64,000 nucleotides of DNA from an uncultured Clostridia bacterium (GCA_928721915.1 CAKMVZ010000001.1:608024-672023), one strand, 5' to 3'. Shown: positions 37,250 through 47,340, numbered from the stretch's first letter. Translations and numbers: made by a program. Notes: a model not told the origin generated them from the letters alone.

Positions 37250-38513
37250 ATGGTAGATGTTGTTTTAGGTGGCTTTTTAGGAGACGAAGGAAAAGGGAAG
37301 ATAATAGAATTTCTTTCAAAAAATGCAGATATAGTTGTCAGATGTACAGGTCGGTACTAATACTGGACATAATGTAAAAATAAATGAAAAAAATTATAGT
37401 TTTAGAATGATTCCAACAGCAATTTTTAATACAAATGTAACAGTTGTTATTGGAAATGGAGTAGTTATAAATCCAAAAATTTTAGTAAACGAAATAAAGA
37501 TTTTAAAAGAAAATGGTATCTCATTAGATAACTTAAAAATTAGCGAAAAATCTCATGTAATATTACCATATCATATAGAGCTTGATAAACTTTTAGAAGA
37601 AAATAGAGGAAATGATAAAATTGGTACAACTCTTTGTGGTATTGGTCCTACATATTGTGATAAATATGAACGCTCAGGTATTAGATTTCAAGATTTTATA
37701 GGTCCAAAATTTGGAAAATTATTGAAAAGAAATATTACTGCAAAAAATAAAATTTTTGAAGTATATGGAAAAGAGCAGATGAATGCCGATTCTATATTAG
37801 AAGAATATAGTAAATATGCAGAAGAGTTATCTAAGTATGTTTGTGATACCGTTAATTTTTTGCATGAAAGCAATAAAAATGGAAAAAGGATAATTTGTGA
37901 AGGTGCTGGAGCAATTCTTCTTGATATTGATTTTGGAAATTATCCTTATGTTACATCTTCAAACTCTAGCATAGGTGGAATTTTAACAGGAACAGGTTTA
38001 AATTATAAGCAAATAAATGAAGTTTATGGTGTTGTAAAGGCATATTCGTCAAGAGATGGAGAAGGTCCATTTTTAACTGAAGAAGAAGGTGAAATTGGAG
38101 ATAGAATAAGAGAATTAGGCCGCGAAGTTGGAAGTATTACTAAAAGACCTCGTAGATGTGGATGGCTTGATTTAAATGCTTTAAAATATGCAGTTCAAAT
38201 AAATGGAATTACAGCCTTAGCGGTAAATCATTTAGATGTTATAGGTAAATTAGATAAAATAAAGCTTTGTGTTGCTTATCAATATGATGGAAAAATTACA
38301 ACAAAATATTCAAGTAATCCAGCATATTTGGCAAAATGTACACCAGTATATGAAGAATTTGATGGAAATTTTGATGATGTTTTAGAAGCTGATGCAAGGG
38401 AAGATTTATGTGAAAATGCTGAGAAATACTTAAAAAGAATAGAAGAAGTTGTGGGTGTTCCAGTAAAATTTATTGGTATTGGCTCAGAAAATGAGAATAT
38501 ATTGTTTAAGTAG
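37250..38513 (+). CDS. purA: Adenylosuccinate synthetase; CGG+1 site
   Basis: A 420-residue GTP-dependent enzyme joining IMP and aspartate. ATG 37250 with AAGGAGG. The P-loop-like start VDVVLGGFLGDEGKGKIIEF is in frame 0, then the extra C at 37352 (GGT C GGT ACT) separates it from the rest; skipping gives VVRCTGGTNTGHNVKIN, the conserved GG-N-GH loop that binds IMP. Later motifs TSSNSSIGGILTGTG and KRPRRCGWLDLNALKYA are intact. Here the shifted codon is GGT, not GGA. The partner enzyme purB lies at 15794 and, by contrast, uses CGG as Arg. Confidence 0.94.
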
Positions 38514-38598
38514 TGTTGACAATAATTATTAATATTTATATAATTAAAAGGTGCTCTAAAATTTGCACAAAAAATTGGTAAAAATGGGAGAGATATAA

Positions 38599-39702
38599 AT
38601 GTCTAGAAAAAATAGTAGAATTGAGATAGAAAGTGATGCAAAGACTAAAGTAAAAGCAAAAGGAAAAGTTGGTACAGTTATAAAAATTATTTTAATAATT
38701 TTATTAGCTTTAATATTAGCAGCAGCTTGTTATTTTTTAATTGAATTAAAAAAAGCTGATGGAGATGCAAAAAGAGCAGCTGTAAATGTTTTGCAAAATG
38801 TTGCAAGTACAGTTGTTGATGAAGAACCAGTTTATGTTTTATTATTAGGATATAGTACAGATCAAGGATTACAATTAACAGATACAATTATTCTTTTAGG
38901 ATATAATCCTCAAACTCAAAAATCATTTATGGTTTCAGTTCCAAGAGATACATTTGTTGGAAATAGTTTATCAAGGGCAACAAGCTATGATAAAATAAAT
39001 GCTCTATATGGAAATGAAGGAGCTGAAAATACAGTTAGCGCAGTAGAAGAAATAACAGGTGTAGATATAGATTACTATGTTACTATAAATACAGAAGCTT
39101 TAATTCAAACAGTTGATATTTTAGGCGGAGTAGAGTTTTATGTTCCGATGGATATGAAATATGATGATAAATCTCAAAAACTTCATATAAATTTAAAAGA
39201 AGGGCTTCAAACTTTAAATGGTGAGCAAGCAGAAGGTTTGCTTAGATTTAGACATAATAATAATGGAACAACTTATGATTCAGAATATGGAGATAATGAT
39301 TATGGAAGAATGCATACTCAAAGAGATTTCTTAATGGCAGTTGCAGAGCAAACTTTAGAGGCAAATGATTTATCAAAATTAAAAGACATAATCGAAACAA
39401 TTTTTGCAAATCTTGAAACAGATTGTCCATTAAGTGTAATTTTCTCATATTTAACTTATGTTTATGATTTTGACATGGATAATTTAGAGATGCAACAAGT
39501 TCCAGGAACTTCAGTTTTAGCAAATAATCTTTGGGTATTTCAATATGATGAAGATGAAACAGAAGAAATGATGCAAGGAATTTTAGAACATTTCAATAGT
39601 GAAACACCAAATGCTGAGATGGACGCCGCTGCAGAAGAAGTTAATAATTCTGTAGGAAATACAACAAATGAAATAGAAAATGAAATTCAAAATTCTTATT
39701 AG
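38599..39702 (+). CDS. LytR-CpsA-Psr family cell-wall transferase
   Basis: A 367-residue membrane-anchored LCP protein, which attaches glycopolymers to peptidoglycan or acts on polyprenyl-linked intermediates. Cytoplasmic basic N-terminus, helix at residues 28-48 (TVIKIILIILLALILAAACY), then the LCP domain with VYVLLLGYSTD, LTDTIILLGYNP, MVSVPRDTFV, and EGLLRFRHNN. A Glu/Asn-rich tail follows. It stands just before Sua5 and the polysaccharide genes at 41-46 kb, a sensible setting. No in-frame CGG. Confidence 0.9.
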   Translation: MSRKNSRIEIESDAKTKVKAKGKVGTVIKIILIILLALILAAACYFLIELKKADGDAKRAAVNVLQNVASTVVDEEPVYVLLLGYSTDQGLQLTDTIILLGYNPQTQKSFMVSVPRDTFVGNSLSRATSYDKINALYGNEGAENTVSAVEEITGVDIDYYVTINTEALIQTVDILGGVEFYVPMDMKYDDKSQKLHINLKEGLQTLNGEQAEGLLRFRHNNNGTTYDSEYGDNDYGRMHTQRDFLMAVAEQTLEANDLSKLKDIIETIFANLETDCPLSVIFSYLTYVYDFDMDNLEMQQVPGTSVLANNLWVFQYDEDETEEMMQGILEHFNSETPNAEMDAAAEEVNNSVGNTTNEIENEIQNSY

Positions 39703-39712
39703 TAAGATTCAA

Positions 39713-39744
39713 AATCTTAAGGATATAACCTTAAGATTTTTTTA
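39713..39744 (+). terminator. Terminator after LCP gene
   Basis: AATCTTAAGG pairs with CCTTAAGATT, then T7. A second hairpin (AAAGCCTTAAAATAA with TTATTTTAAGGCTTT) is at 39774-39807. Confidence 0.85.
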
Positions 39745-39865
39745 TAGGATTTTTTATAAAAAAATTATTTTTAAAAGCCTTAAAATAATGTTATTTTAAG
39801 GCTTTTGCCTAATTTGACAAAAAAGCTTAAAGTGTAGTATAATTATCCTCGCGAGGTAATTTTTA

Positions 39866-40905
39866 ATGTATTATAATTGGAAAGAAAATATTAATACAGA
39901 AGAACTAAAAAATGTAGCTAATTTAATAAAAAATGGAGATATAGTAGTTTTTCCAACTGAAACAGTTTATGGTATAGGAGCAAATGCTTTAGATAAAAAT
40001 GCCGTAAAAAAAATTTTTATAGCAAAGGGAAGACCATCAGATAATCCATTAATTGTTCATGTGGCCAATAAGCAAGATATTGGTAGAGTAGCTTTAACTC
40101 CTAGCGCAGTTGAGCAAAAATTAATAGATGCATTTATGCCAGGTCCAATTACGATTATATTAAGAAAAAAAGCTGTTATACCAGATATTGTATCAGCAGG
40201 ACTTGATACAGTTGGTATTAGAATGCCTTCTAATAAAATTGCAAATAAAATTATTTCTGCTGCAGGAGTTCCTATTGCAGCACCAAGTGCAAACATCTCT
40301 GGAAAGCCTAGTGGTACAAGATTAAAAGATATTAGAGATGAGTTAGAATCAAAAGTAAGTGTTATGATTGATGGTGGAGAAACAGAAGTTGGGTTGGAGT
40401 CAACTGTTGTAAAAGTTGAAAATAATATACCTATTATTTTAAGACCACGGTAAAGTTACTCCAGAGGACATCAAAAAAGTTATTCGGAAAAGTAAAAATT
40501 GATAATAAAGTATTTGAAAAAGTTTTAGGTGATGAAAAAGTAGAAAGCCCAGGAATGAAATATAGACATTATGCGCCTAATACGAAATGTAAATTAATTT
40601 ATTCTAAAGATGACCAAAAGCAAATTGATATTATAAATAAATTTTTAAAAGAAAATGAAAATATTGTTGTTTTATGTTTTGAAGAACATAAGAATAAAAT
40701 TCTATGTAGAGAAAAAAATAAAATCTCTATTGGAAGGAAAGAAAATTTTGAAGAAATTGCACAGAAAATATATTCTAGTTTAAGAGAAGCAGATTTAAAA
40801 AAAGCTGATTTAATCTTAATCGAAGGAGTTGAACCTAAAGATTTAGGAATAGCAATAACAAATAGACTTATTAGAACTTGTGAATATGATATAATTTGTG
40901 TGTAA
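39866..40905 (+). CDS. L-threonylcarbamoyladenylate synthase (Sua5/YwlC type); two CGG+1 sites
   Basis: A 345-residue Sua5-type enzyme that makes threonylcarbamoyl-AMP for the t6A37 modification of ANN-decoding tRNAs. The YrdC domain fills residues 12-200 (VVFPTETVYGIGANALDKNA, KGRPSDNPLIVHV, PSANISGKPSGT), and the C-terminal Sua5 domain follows. Extra C at 40448 (CCA C GGT AAA, giving ILRPGKVTPEDI) and 40485 (ATT C GGA AAA, giving KKVIGKVKID), only 37 bases apart at the domain linker. Without shifting the C-terminal domain is lost. An enzyme of tRNA maturation that itself needs the +1 event. Confidence 0.92.
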
Positions 40906-40944
40906 TTGTTTAAAAGATACTGTAAAGTATCTTAAGGAGGAATT

Positions 40945-42006
40945 ATGGAAGAAGATAAAAAAGACGATTGTAAGCAACCTAGGTTTTCGGTAATAATATG
41001 TACTTATAATTTAGAGAAAATTGTAAAAGTTTCTATAGAAAGTATATTAACTCAAAGATTTAAAGACTTTGAATTAATATTAGTTGATGATTGCTCAACA
41101 GATAAAACTTATGATGTATTAAAAAAATATGAAGCTAAAGATAATAGAGTCAGAGTATTAAAAAATGAAGTTAATTCTGGACCAGGTACTTCAAGAAATA
41201 ATGGTGTAGCTGTAGCTAAAGGAGAATATATTGTTTATTTAGATGGTGATGATACGTTATATGATAGAAATACATTAGGTAAAGTTGATAAAACAATTGG
41301 AGAAGATGGTGCTGATATTATTTACTTTGGTGTACAATATGTTGGTGGAAGTAATAAGGCTTATCTACCAAATGCTGAAAATTCAACTCAAAAAGCACGT
41401 ATAGTTTGTGATATGCATTTTCAAGTTCCAAGTAAAGTATGGAATAGAAAGTTTTTAATAGATAATAATATAAAATTTATTGATAAATTATATTATGGAG
41501 AAGATATGGTTTATTCAATAGAAGCAGCAATTAAATCTAAAAAATTAAAATATGGGGAGTTTCCAATATATGTATATTATAGAAATAGAGAAGGAAGCAT
41601 AATGTCTACACCAACAGTAAAAAGATGTAAAGAAATGTACAAAGTTATGTATTATTTGATGGCTTTATATGAGGAAACGCCAGATAATCTAAAACCATAT
41701 TTAATGAGTTTTATAAAAAATGAAACATTAAGTATTCCAATGAGAATTGATGCAACTTTAAAAGCTATTGAAGATAAAACTTTTTCTCCAGTAATACCAA
41801 AAAGAAATTATGTATTTACAGAGGCAGAGCCAACAGTTATGGAAGAAAAAGAAGATATTTCAAACCCAAAAATTATACCAATCGATATAAAAAAAGTTGG
41901 CAATTTAGATAATAAATTAGTTTCTGGAGGAATGGAATATATTAAAGAGGAACCAAAAGTTGCAGCATCTGATTTAAAAGATTCTAAAATATTAAAATTT
42001 GAATAA
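40945..42006 (+). CDS. Family 2 glycosyltransferase
   Basis: A 353-residue GT-A fold transferase. The N-terminal RFSVIICTYNLEKIVKVSIE, LILVDDCSTDKTYDVL and the metal-binding YLDGDDTLYD are typical of GT2. The last 70 residues are an unusual Lys/Glu-rich tail after KRNYVFTEAEPTVM. It is followed 12 bases later by a phosphatase and then a GT-D protein, forming a polysaccharide-related group. Substrate unknown. No CGG+1 site. Confidence 0.88.
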   Translation: MEEDKKDDCKQPRFSVIICTYNLEKIVKVSIESILTQRFKDFELILVDDCSTDKTYDVLKKYEAKDNRVRVLKNEVNSGPGTSRNNGVAVAKGEYIVYLDGDDTLYDRNTLGKVDKTIGEDGADIIYFGVQYVGGSNKAYLPNAENSTQKARIVCDMHFQVPSKVWNRKFLIDNNIKFIDKLYYGEDMVYSIEAAIKSKKLKYGEFPIYVYYRNREGSIMSTPTVKRCKEMYKVMYYLMALYEETPDNLKPYLMSFIKNETLSIPMRIDATLKAIEDKTFSPVIPKRNYVFTEAEPTVMEEKEDISNPKIIPIDIKKVGNLDNKLVSGGMEYIKEEPKVAASDLKDSKILKFE

Positions 42007-42018
42007 AAGGAAAAATAT

Positions 42019-42648
42019 ATGAAAACAAAAATTTATTTAGTTAGACATACTCAAACTGTAGGAAATATTGAAAAAAGATTATCAGGAAGGACTGATTTTG
42101 AGTTAACCTTAGATGGAAAAAAATATGTAGAAAAACTAACTAATAGATTAAAAAATATAAAATTTGATAAAGCGTATTCAAGTATTTCAGGTAGAGCAAT
42201 AAAGACTATTGAGCCTATTTGTAAACTTCAAGGATTAGAAATAGAAAAAACAGATAAATTATGTGAGATGGATTTTGGAATTTATGATGGTTTAAAATGG
42301 GAAGAGGTAAATAAAATAAATCCTAAAATTAAACAAACGCAAGATGAAATAAATGAAATTGCTGGAATCCCAGGGCAAGAATCAACAGAAGAAGTAGCAA
42401 ATAGAATGTTTAGCTTTATAAGAACAGTTTCTATTCAAAATGTAGGAAAAGTAATTTTAATGTCATCACATGGAGTTGCTATTGAAGCTTTTATTAGAAA
42501 AGTAAATCACGAAAAATTTTCTGAAAATAAAGAAGCAAATAGTCAAAAAAATACAGCTATAAATATAATTGAATATGATATAGAAAAAGATAATTTTGAG
42601 GTTACTTTATTAAATGATTTTAGTCATTTAAAAGAAAAAGATAAATAG
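42019..42648 (+). CDS. Histidine phosphatase (phosphoglycerate-mutase-like)
   Basis: A 209-residue enzyme with the catalytic LVRHTQT at residues 6-12, the second arginine region SSISGRAIKTIEP, and the C-terminal MSSHGVAIEAFIRK holding the second catalytic His. Such proteins act on phosphosugars, phosphorylated cofactors or proteins; the substrate cannot be told. Cotranscribed with the GT2 gene before it and the GT-D gene after it. Confidence 0.87.
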   Translation: MKTKIYLVRHTQTVGNIEKRLSGRTDFELTLDGKKYVEKLTNRLKNIKFDKAYSSISGRAIKTIEPICKLQGLEIEKTDKLCEMDFGIYDGLKWEEVNKINPKIKQTQDEINEIAGIPGQESTEEVANRMFSFIRTVSIQNVGKVILMSSHGVAIEAFIRKVNHEKFSENKEANSQKNTAINIIEYDIEKDNFEVTLLNDFSHLKEKDK

Positions 42649-42660
42649 GAGGATTATAAT

Positions 42661-43509
42661 TTGGAAAAGAAATTTAAGATTGCGTCTTCTCTTGAAACTG
42701 TAAGAAAAATAGCTAAAGATAGATGCTCAATAGCTAGATTTGGTGATGGAGAATTAGGATATATTAAAAAGATAGGTTTGTACTTTCAAGATTATAATGA
42801 AGAAATGGCACATAGATTAAAGAAAGTTTTAAATAGCAATGAAGAAAATCTCTTAATAGGTTTGCCTTTAGCTTTAAATCCTGAATTTATAAATTTATAT
42901 ATTGGTTACGCAAAAGATTATTGGACAAAATGGATAAAAGATAATGAAGAAGAAATGAAAAATTTAGTAGATATGGATAAGCAATATTATTCTACACAAA
43001 TTTCAAGATTTTATTTGGATTATGCTGATAAATCAGGTGTAGAAGAATATGTTAATGAACTTAAAAATATATGGAAAGATAGAGATATAGTAATTATAGA
43101 AGGTGAGAAAAGCAGATTAGGAACGGGAAATGATTTATTTGATGATGCAAAATCTGTAAGTCGTATATTAGGTCCTGCCGAGAATGCTTATGATAAATAT
43201 AATGAAATTTTAGCTGAAGCTAAAAAAATTAGTAAAGATAAGTTAATTTTATTAGCTTTAGGACCTACAGCAACAATTTTAGCTTATGATTTATATAAAT
43301 TGGGTTATCAAGCAGTTGATATTGGACATGTTGATATTGAATATGAATGGTATCTAAGAAAAGCTACTACTAAGATAAAAATTGATGGAAAATATATGGG
43401 AGAATCGGGTGTTATGAATAAAGGAGTTGAATCAAAAGAAAAAAGATTGGATGTTAAAGATACATCTGATTCTAGATATGAAAATCAAATTATAGCAAAA
43501 ATATTATAA
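42661..43509 (+). CDS. GT-D fold glycosyltransferase (DUF1792 type)
   Basis: A 282-residue protein beginning at TTG 42661, 7 bases after AGGAGG. The motif CSIARFGDGELGYI near residue 20 and the later VIIEGEKSRLGTGNDLFDDA and LILLALGPTATILAYDLYKL match the GT-D fold domain first seen in streptococcal serine-rich-repeat protein glycosylation. Last of a three-gene unit. Probable role in glycosylating a surface protein or glycan. Confidence 0.82.
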   Translation: MEKKFKIASSLETVRKIAKDRCSIARFGDGELGYIKKIGLYFQDYNEEMAHRLKKVLNSNEENLLIGLPLALNPEFINLYIGYAKDYWTKWIKDNEEEMKNLVDMDKQYYSTQISRFYLDYADKSGVEEYVNELKNIWKDRDIVIIEGEKSRLGTGNDLFDDAKSVSRILGPAENAYDKYNEILAEAKKISKDKLILLALGPTATILAYDLYKLGYQAVDIGHVDIEYEWYLRKATTKIKIDGKYMGESGVMNKGVESKEKRLDVKDTSDSRYENQIIAKIL

Positions 43510-43516
43510 AAATATC

Positions 43517-43545
43517 TTGTTTTTTTGTAAAAAATATAGTATAAT
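43517..43545 (+). promoter_or_regulatory. Promoter of orphan small transcript
   Basis: TTGTTT at 43517-43522, 17-base spacer, TATAAT at 43540-43545. Confidence 0.65.
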
Positions 43546-43581
43546 ACCTATGTAAATTAAAGGAGAAAGGCGATTTATATC

Positions 43582-43710
43582 ATGAAAAATTTTAAAAAAA
43601 ATATTAAATTAAATATGATGATTTATAGTAGTAATGATAACAGTGATTATGTCGCCTGTATTTTTATGTCTAATTTGCATGCTAAAAAAAGGAAATTAAG
43701 AGGGGATTAA
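43582..43710 (+). CDS. Small ORF (42 aa) in its own transcription unit
   Basis: ATG 43582 is preceded by AAAGGAGAAAGG. Frame 0 gives MKNFKKNIKLNMMIYSSNDN and a charged end. In another frame from about 43629 the same DNA encodes a hydrophobic stretch (VVMITVIMSPVFLCLICML), which would make a one-helix membrane peptide if one base were skipped near 43626; there is no CGG there. The unit has its own promoter and terminator. Either a small peptide gene with one frame error, or a regulatory RNA. Confidence 0.4.
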   Translation: MKNFKKNIKLNMMIYSSNDNSDYVACIFMSNLHAKKRKLRGD

Positions 43711-43754
43711 AGAATAAACCTATATCAAGCTATAGTTTTATTATAAATGAAAAA

Positions 43755-43808
43755 ATGCCTAATTAATTTGCTTGTTTTAAGAGCGTGCAATTAATTAGGC
43801 ATTTTTTT
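43755..43808 (+). terminator. Strong terminator of the orphan transcript
   Basis: ATGCCTAATTAATTTGC pairs with GCAATTAATTAGGCAT, followed by T7. Confidence 0.9.
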
Positions 43809-43848
43809 GTTGCGTAAAAAAATAAATTTAAAAAGAAGGAGGAAAAGT

Positions 43849-44892
43849 ATGAACAAAGCAGGAATAATAACTTTATATGGAAATACAAATTATGGTAATA
43901 AGTTGCAAAATTATGCGGTACAAGAGATGTTAAAGAAATTTGGATTAGATGTGGCTACAATTATTTATATAGGGAAAGATGAACATAATTTAAAATTTGA
44001 AAAAGATTTTGATAAGAACAAATTAAAAGCTTTTGATTATTTTAATAGAAATATTAATTATTATGATCAAAAATTATATGTAGATAAAGAGATTAGTGAA
44101 GAATTTGGAAAAGACTTAGATTATTTTGTTATAGGAAGCGATCAAGTATGGAATTATACTTTTTGGGATATTTTTTCTCCGAAAATTTTTGCTTCATTTG
44201 CAAATGAAAATCAAAAAAGAGTAGCTTTTTCGGCAAGTGTAGGAGTATCTACTCCACCAGAAAAAAATTCTAAAGAATATAAAATTTTTGAAGATAATTT
44301 AAAGAATATGGATTATATTTCAGTAAGAGAAGAGGCTGGAAAAGAAATTATAGAAGGAATTTCTGGAAGAAATGATGTAAAAGTATTATTAGATCCTACA
44401 ATGTTGATACATAGAGAAGAATGGGAAAAGGTAACGAAAAAACCAGATTTTTTGAAAACAGATAATTTTGTTGTAAAGTCTTTCTTAGGAAATACTGGAA
44501 GTAATGTAGAAAAAGAGATAGAAAAATATGCAAAAGAAAATAATTATGAAATAATTGATATTTCAGATAAAAATAGTCCATATTTTAATATAGGACCTGC
44601 TGAATTTCTTTATTTAGAAAAAAATGCAAAGATGGTAGTTACAGACTCTTTTCATTCATGTGTATTTGCAATACTTTTTTCAACACCATTTATTGTATTT
44701 AAAAGAGATGATAGATTAACATCAATGTATTCTAGAATTGAAACTCTTGTAAAAACTTTTGGATTAGAAAATAGAATTTTTGCAGGTGAAATTACTGAGG
44801 AAATGAAAAGTGATAATTATAATGATGCATATAGTATATTAGAGTATAAAAGGGAAGAGTGTATGAATTATTTAAGTAAAGTTTTTGCATAA
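43849..44892 (+). CDS. Polysaccharide pyruvyl transferase family protein
   Basis: A 347-residue protein of the CsaB/WcaK-like pyruvyl transferase family, which adds ketal pyruvate to cell-surface sugars. ATG 43849 is preferred for its AAGGAGG. Motifs: IITLYGNTNYGNKLQNYAVQ at the start, FVIGSDQVWNYTF, RVAFSASVG, ISVREEAG, and the late MVVTDSFHSCVFAILFSTPF. In many gut Clostridia this gene sits beside an F420-hydrogenase-beta-like gene, as here. No CGG+1 site. Confidence 0.85.
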   Translation: MNKAGIITLYGNTNYGNKLQNYAVQEMLKKFGLDVATIIYIGKDEHNLKFEKDFDKNKLKAFDYFNRNINYYDQKLYVDKEISEEFGKDLDYFVIGSDQVWNYTFWDIFSPKIFASFANENQKRVAFSASVGVSTPPEKNSKEYKIFEDNLKNMDYISVREEAGKEIIEGISGRNDVKVLLDPTMLIHREEWEKVTKKPDFLKTDNFVVKSFLGNTGSNVEKEIEKYAKENNYEIIDISDKNSPYFNIGPAEFLYLEKNAKMVVTDSFHSCVFAILFSTPFIVFKRDDRLTSMYSRIETLVKTFGLENRIFAGEITEEMKSDNYNDAYSILEYKREECMNYLSKVFA

Positions 44893-44962
44893 AAATAAAT
44901 ATAGAATATTTGCTATTTTAGTAGTAGAATATTCTATATTTTTATATAAAAAGAGGTTAAAA

Positions 44963-45969
44963 ATGAAAATTTTAGAAATGAAAAATTGTACTCGGTTGCA
45001 GTGCATGTAAAAATATATGTCCTAAAAACGCAATTGAAATGGTTTTACAAGATAACGGATTTATATATCCAGAAATAAATGAAGAAAAATGCCTAGAATG
45101 TGGACTTTGCAAAAAAGTATGTCCAGTTTTAAATTTAAAAAAAGAAGAAGAAAGTTTGCCTGATTGTTATGCATGTTTTAATAAAAATGAACAAATAAGA
45201 ATGGAAAGTTCTTCAGGAGGAATGTTTTCTTTAATTGCAGAGAAAATAATAGACAAGCGGTGGAGTTGTTTTTGGAGCGGCATTTAATAAAAATTTGGAA
45301 GTTAATCATATAAAAATAGAAAATAAAGAAGATTTAAAGTTTTTAAGAGGTTCAAAGTATTTGCAAAGTAATATTAATGATACTTTTAAAGAAACTAAGC
45401 AAATCTTAAGTGAAGGAAAAATTGTTTTTTATACTGGAACACCTTGTCAAATTGAGGGGTTAAAAAGTTTTTTAAGAAAAGATTATTTAAATTTATATAC
45501 TGCTGATTTAATTTGTCATGGTGTACCATCAAAAAATATTTTTGATGAATATATTCAGAAATTTAAAGAACCTGTTGAAAAAATTTATTTTAGAAATAAA
45601 GAAAGAAAGGGTTGGAATAAATATCAAGTTTTAATTAAAACAAAAAATGATAATATTTATATTGATCATGAAAAAGATAAATTTATGAATGATTTTTTAA
45701 GTGATAAATATTTAAGAGAATCTTGTTATGATTGTAAATTTAAGAAAAAACATAGAATTTCTGATTTTACTTTTGCAGATTTTTGGGGAATAAATAATAT
45801 TGCAAAAGAATTAAATGATGAAAAAGGAACATCACTTTTATTTGTAAACTCTAAAAAAGGTAATATAATTTTTGAAAAAATAAAAAGTGATATAATTTAT
45901 AAAAAAGTTAATTTTTATGAAGCAATAATGTTTAATCAAAGTATGATAAAATCTAGTAAGAAAAAATAA
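44963..45969 (+). CDS. Ferredoxin / F420 hydrogenase beta-like oxidoreductase; two CGG+1 sites
   Basis: A 334-residue protein with two [4Fe-4S] motifs (CTGCSACKNICP and CLECGLCKKVCP) followed by the coenzyme F420 hydrogenase/dehydrogenase beta C-terminal domain (FYTGTPCQIEGLKSFLRKDY, DLICHGVPS, CYDCKFKKKHRISDFTFADF). The extra C at 44993 (ACT C GGT TGC) is inside the first cluster motif, ten codons from the start; a second at 45258 (AAG C GGT GGA) restores DKGGVVFGAAF. Both shifted codons are GGT. Such proteins beside pyruvyl transferases are thought to act in surface polysaccharide modification rather than F420 metabolism. Confidence 0.85.
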
Positions 45970-45976
45970 AAAATTT

Positions 45977-46019
45977 CTCAAGTAATAAAAAAATATTTTT
46001 TACTACTTGAGTTTTTTTT
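45977..46019 (+). terminator. Terminator
   Basis: CTCAAGTAATAAAAAA pairs with TTTTTTACTACTTGAG, then T8. Confidence 0.85.
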
Positions 46020-46069
46020 ATTTTATTGATAAAATTACATAAGAATCTTTTAGAAGGAAGTTTGTGATT

Positions 46070-47296
46070 ATGAAACTAAAGATAATGAAAGGAACAAATA
46101 ATGTTGGAAGGCAATTTTTGCAAATAGAAACTCCTGAAGCAAAGATTGCAGTTAGTTTTGGAGAAGATATTGCAACAGCTGAAATTCCAGAACATGTAAA
46201 TCCAATGATAGAAGGTTTAACTTGTGGAAATCCTTCTTATAATGGTGTTTTTATATTAAGAAATCCTGAAAATTGTAATTTAGTAGATTTTACTTTTGAC
46301 AATATTCCTATATTTTTAGAGAAAAAAGTAAAATTAGCATATGATGTTTGTGCTGATTTTAGAGAAACTGAAAAAAGAAAGAACATAAAAGAAATAATAA
46401 ATTCACAAACTTATACTTTAAAAGATTTAGAAGTAACATACTATTTAGTAGATAGTTCAAATTTAAATACATCTATGTTATTGATTGAAGCATATGGAAG
46501 AAAAGTTTTAATTTCAGGAGATTTTAGAAATTTTGATTTAAATTATGGTAAAAAGCAATTATTTGAACTATTATACGATATTGGAAAAATAGATTACTGG
46601 TTTATAGAAGGAAAATATTTTGGAAAAAATGGACCAGAAAATGCTTCTGATCAAACTAATTTTTTAAAATTAAAAAATATAATGAAATTTTATAAGCAAG
46701 TGTTTATTATCCAATCTGAAACGGATTTAGCAACAACAAAAAGAATTTATGATGTTGCTTTAAAAACTAAAAAAATTCTTATTGAAGAAACATTTTTAGC
46801 AAATTTAACAACAACTTTAACAGGAAGTTGTCCAAATCCAGTTACAAGTAAAAAAGTTTATACATATAATCCGTTAGTTTTAGATAATAAAGATTTTGAG
46901 TTTAAGAAAAAATATGTTACTCATTTTTATATACATAATGCTAATAATAAAATGAAAAAAGAAAAGTATGTTATGAATCTTAATATACAAATGCTTCAAG
47001 ATATGCAGGTATTTAGTAAAGAAGATGTTATATATGATGCATGTTTAATTTTAGCAATAAATAAAAAACATTTAAAAATTAATAAAGACTTAGAAGAGTT
47101 TATTAATATGATGAAAGATTTTGATTTAGACTATTATGAACTTTATGCTGTGGGTGCTGTTAATTATAATTTGATAAATGATATGTTTAAAATAATTAAG
47201 CCAAAAGTTATTATACCTTTTGAATATCATCCAATTGAAGATGTTGACATATATAATATTAGAAATTTAAGAGAAAATGAAATTATAGAATTATAG
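46070..47296 (+). CDS. Metallo-beta-lactamase-fold (RNase J/CPSF-like) protein with lost metal site
   Basis: A 408-residue protein with the outline of an RNA-processing MBL protein: an N-terminal GTNNVGRQFLQIETPEAKIA strand pair, the LISGDFR strand, and a C-terminal FEYHPIEDVDIYN in place of the usual H-T-G-H element. The metal-binding HxHxDH motif is absent: where it should be the sequence reads FILRNPENCNLVDF. So it is probably not a nuclease and may bind RNA or another partner. ATG 46070 is preferred to GTG 46064 by spacing from AGAAGG. Single-gene unit with terminators on both sides. Confidence 0.6.
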   Translation: MKLKIMKGTNNVGRQFLQIETPEAKIAVSFGEDIATAEIPEHVNPMIEGLTCGNPSYNGVFILRNPENCNLVDFTFDNIPIFLEKKVKLAYDVCADFRETEKRKNIKEIINSQTYTLKDLEVTYYLVDSSNLNTSMLLIEAYGRKVLISGDFRNFDLNYGKKQLFELLYDIGKIDYWFIEGKYFGKNGPENASDQTNFLKLKNIMKFYKQVFIIQSETDLATTKRIYDVALKTKKILIEETFLANLTTTLTGSCPNPVTSKKVYTYNPLVLDNKDFEFKKKYVTHFYIHNANNKMKKEKYVMNLNIQMLQDMQVFSKEDVIYDACLILAINKKHLKINKDLEEFINMMKDFDLDYYELYAVGAVNYNLINDMFKIIKPKVIIPFEYHPIEDVDIYNIRNLRENEIIEL

Positions 47297-47303
47297 TAAA
47301 AAT

Positions 47304-47340
47304 AGGAGGTAGCTTTTTTAAATAAAACTACCTCTTTTTG
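47304..47340 (+). terminator. Bidirectional terminator
   Basis: AGGAGGTAG pairs with CTACCTCTT with T-rich sides, between convergent genes. Confidence 0.75.
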
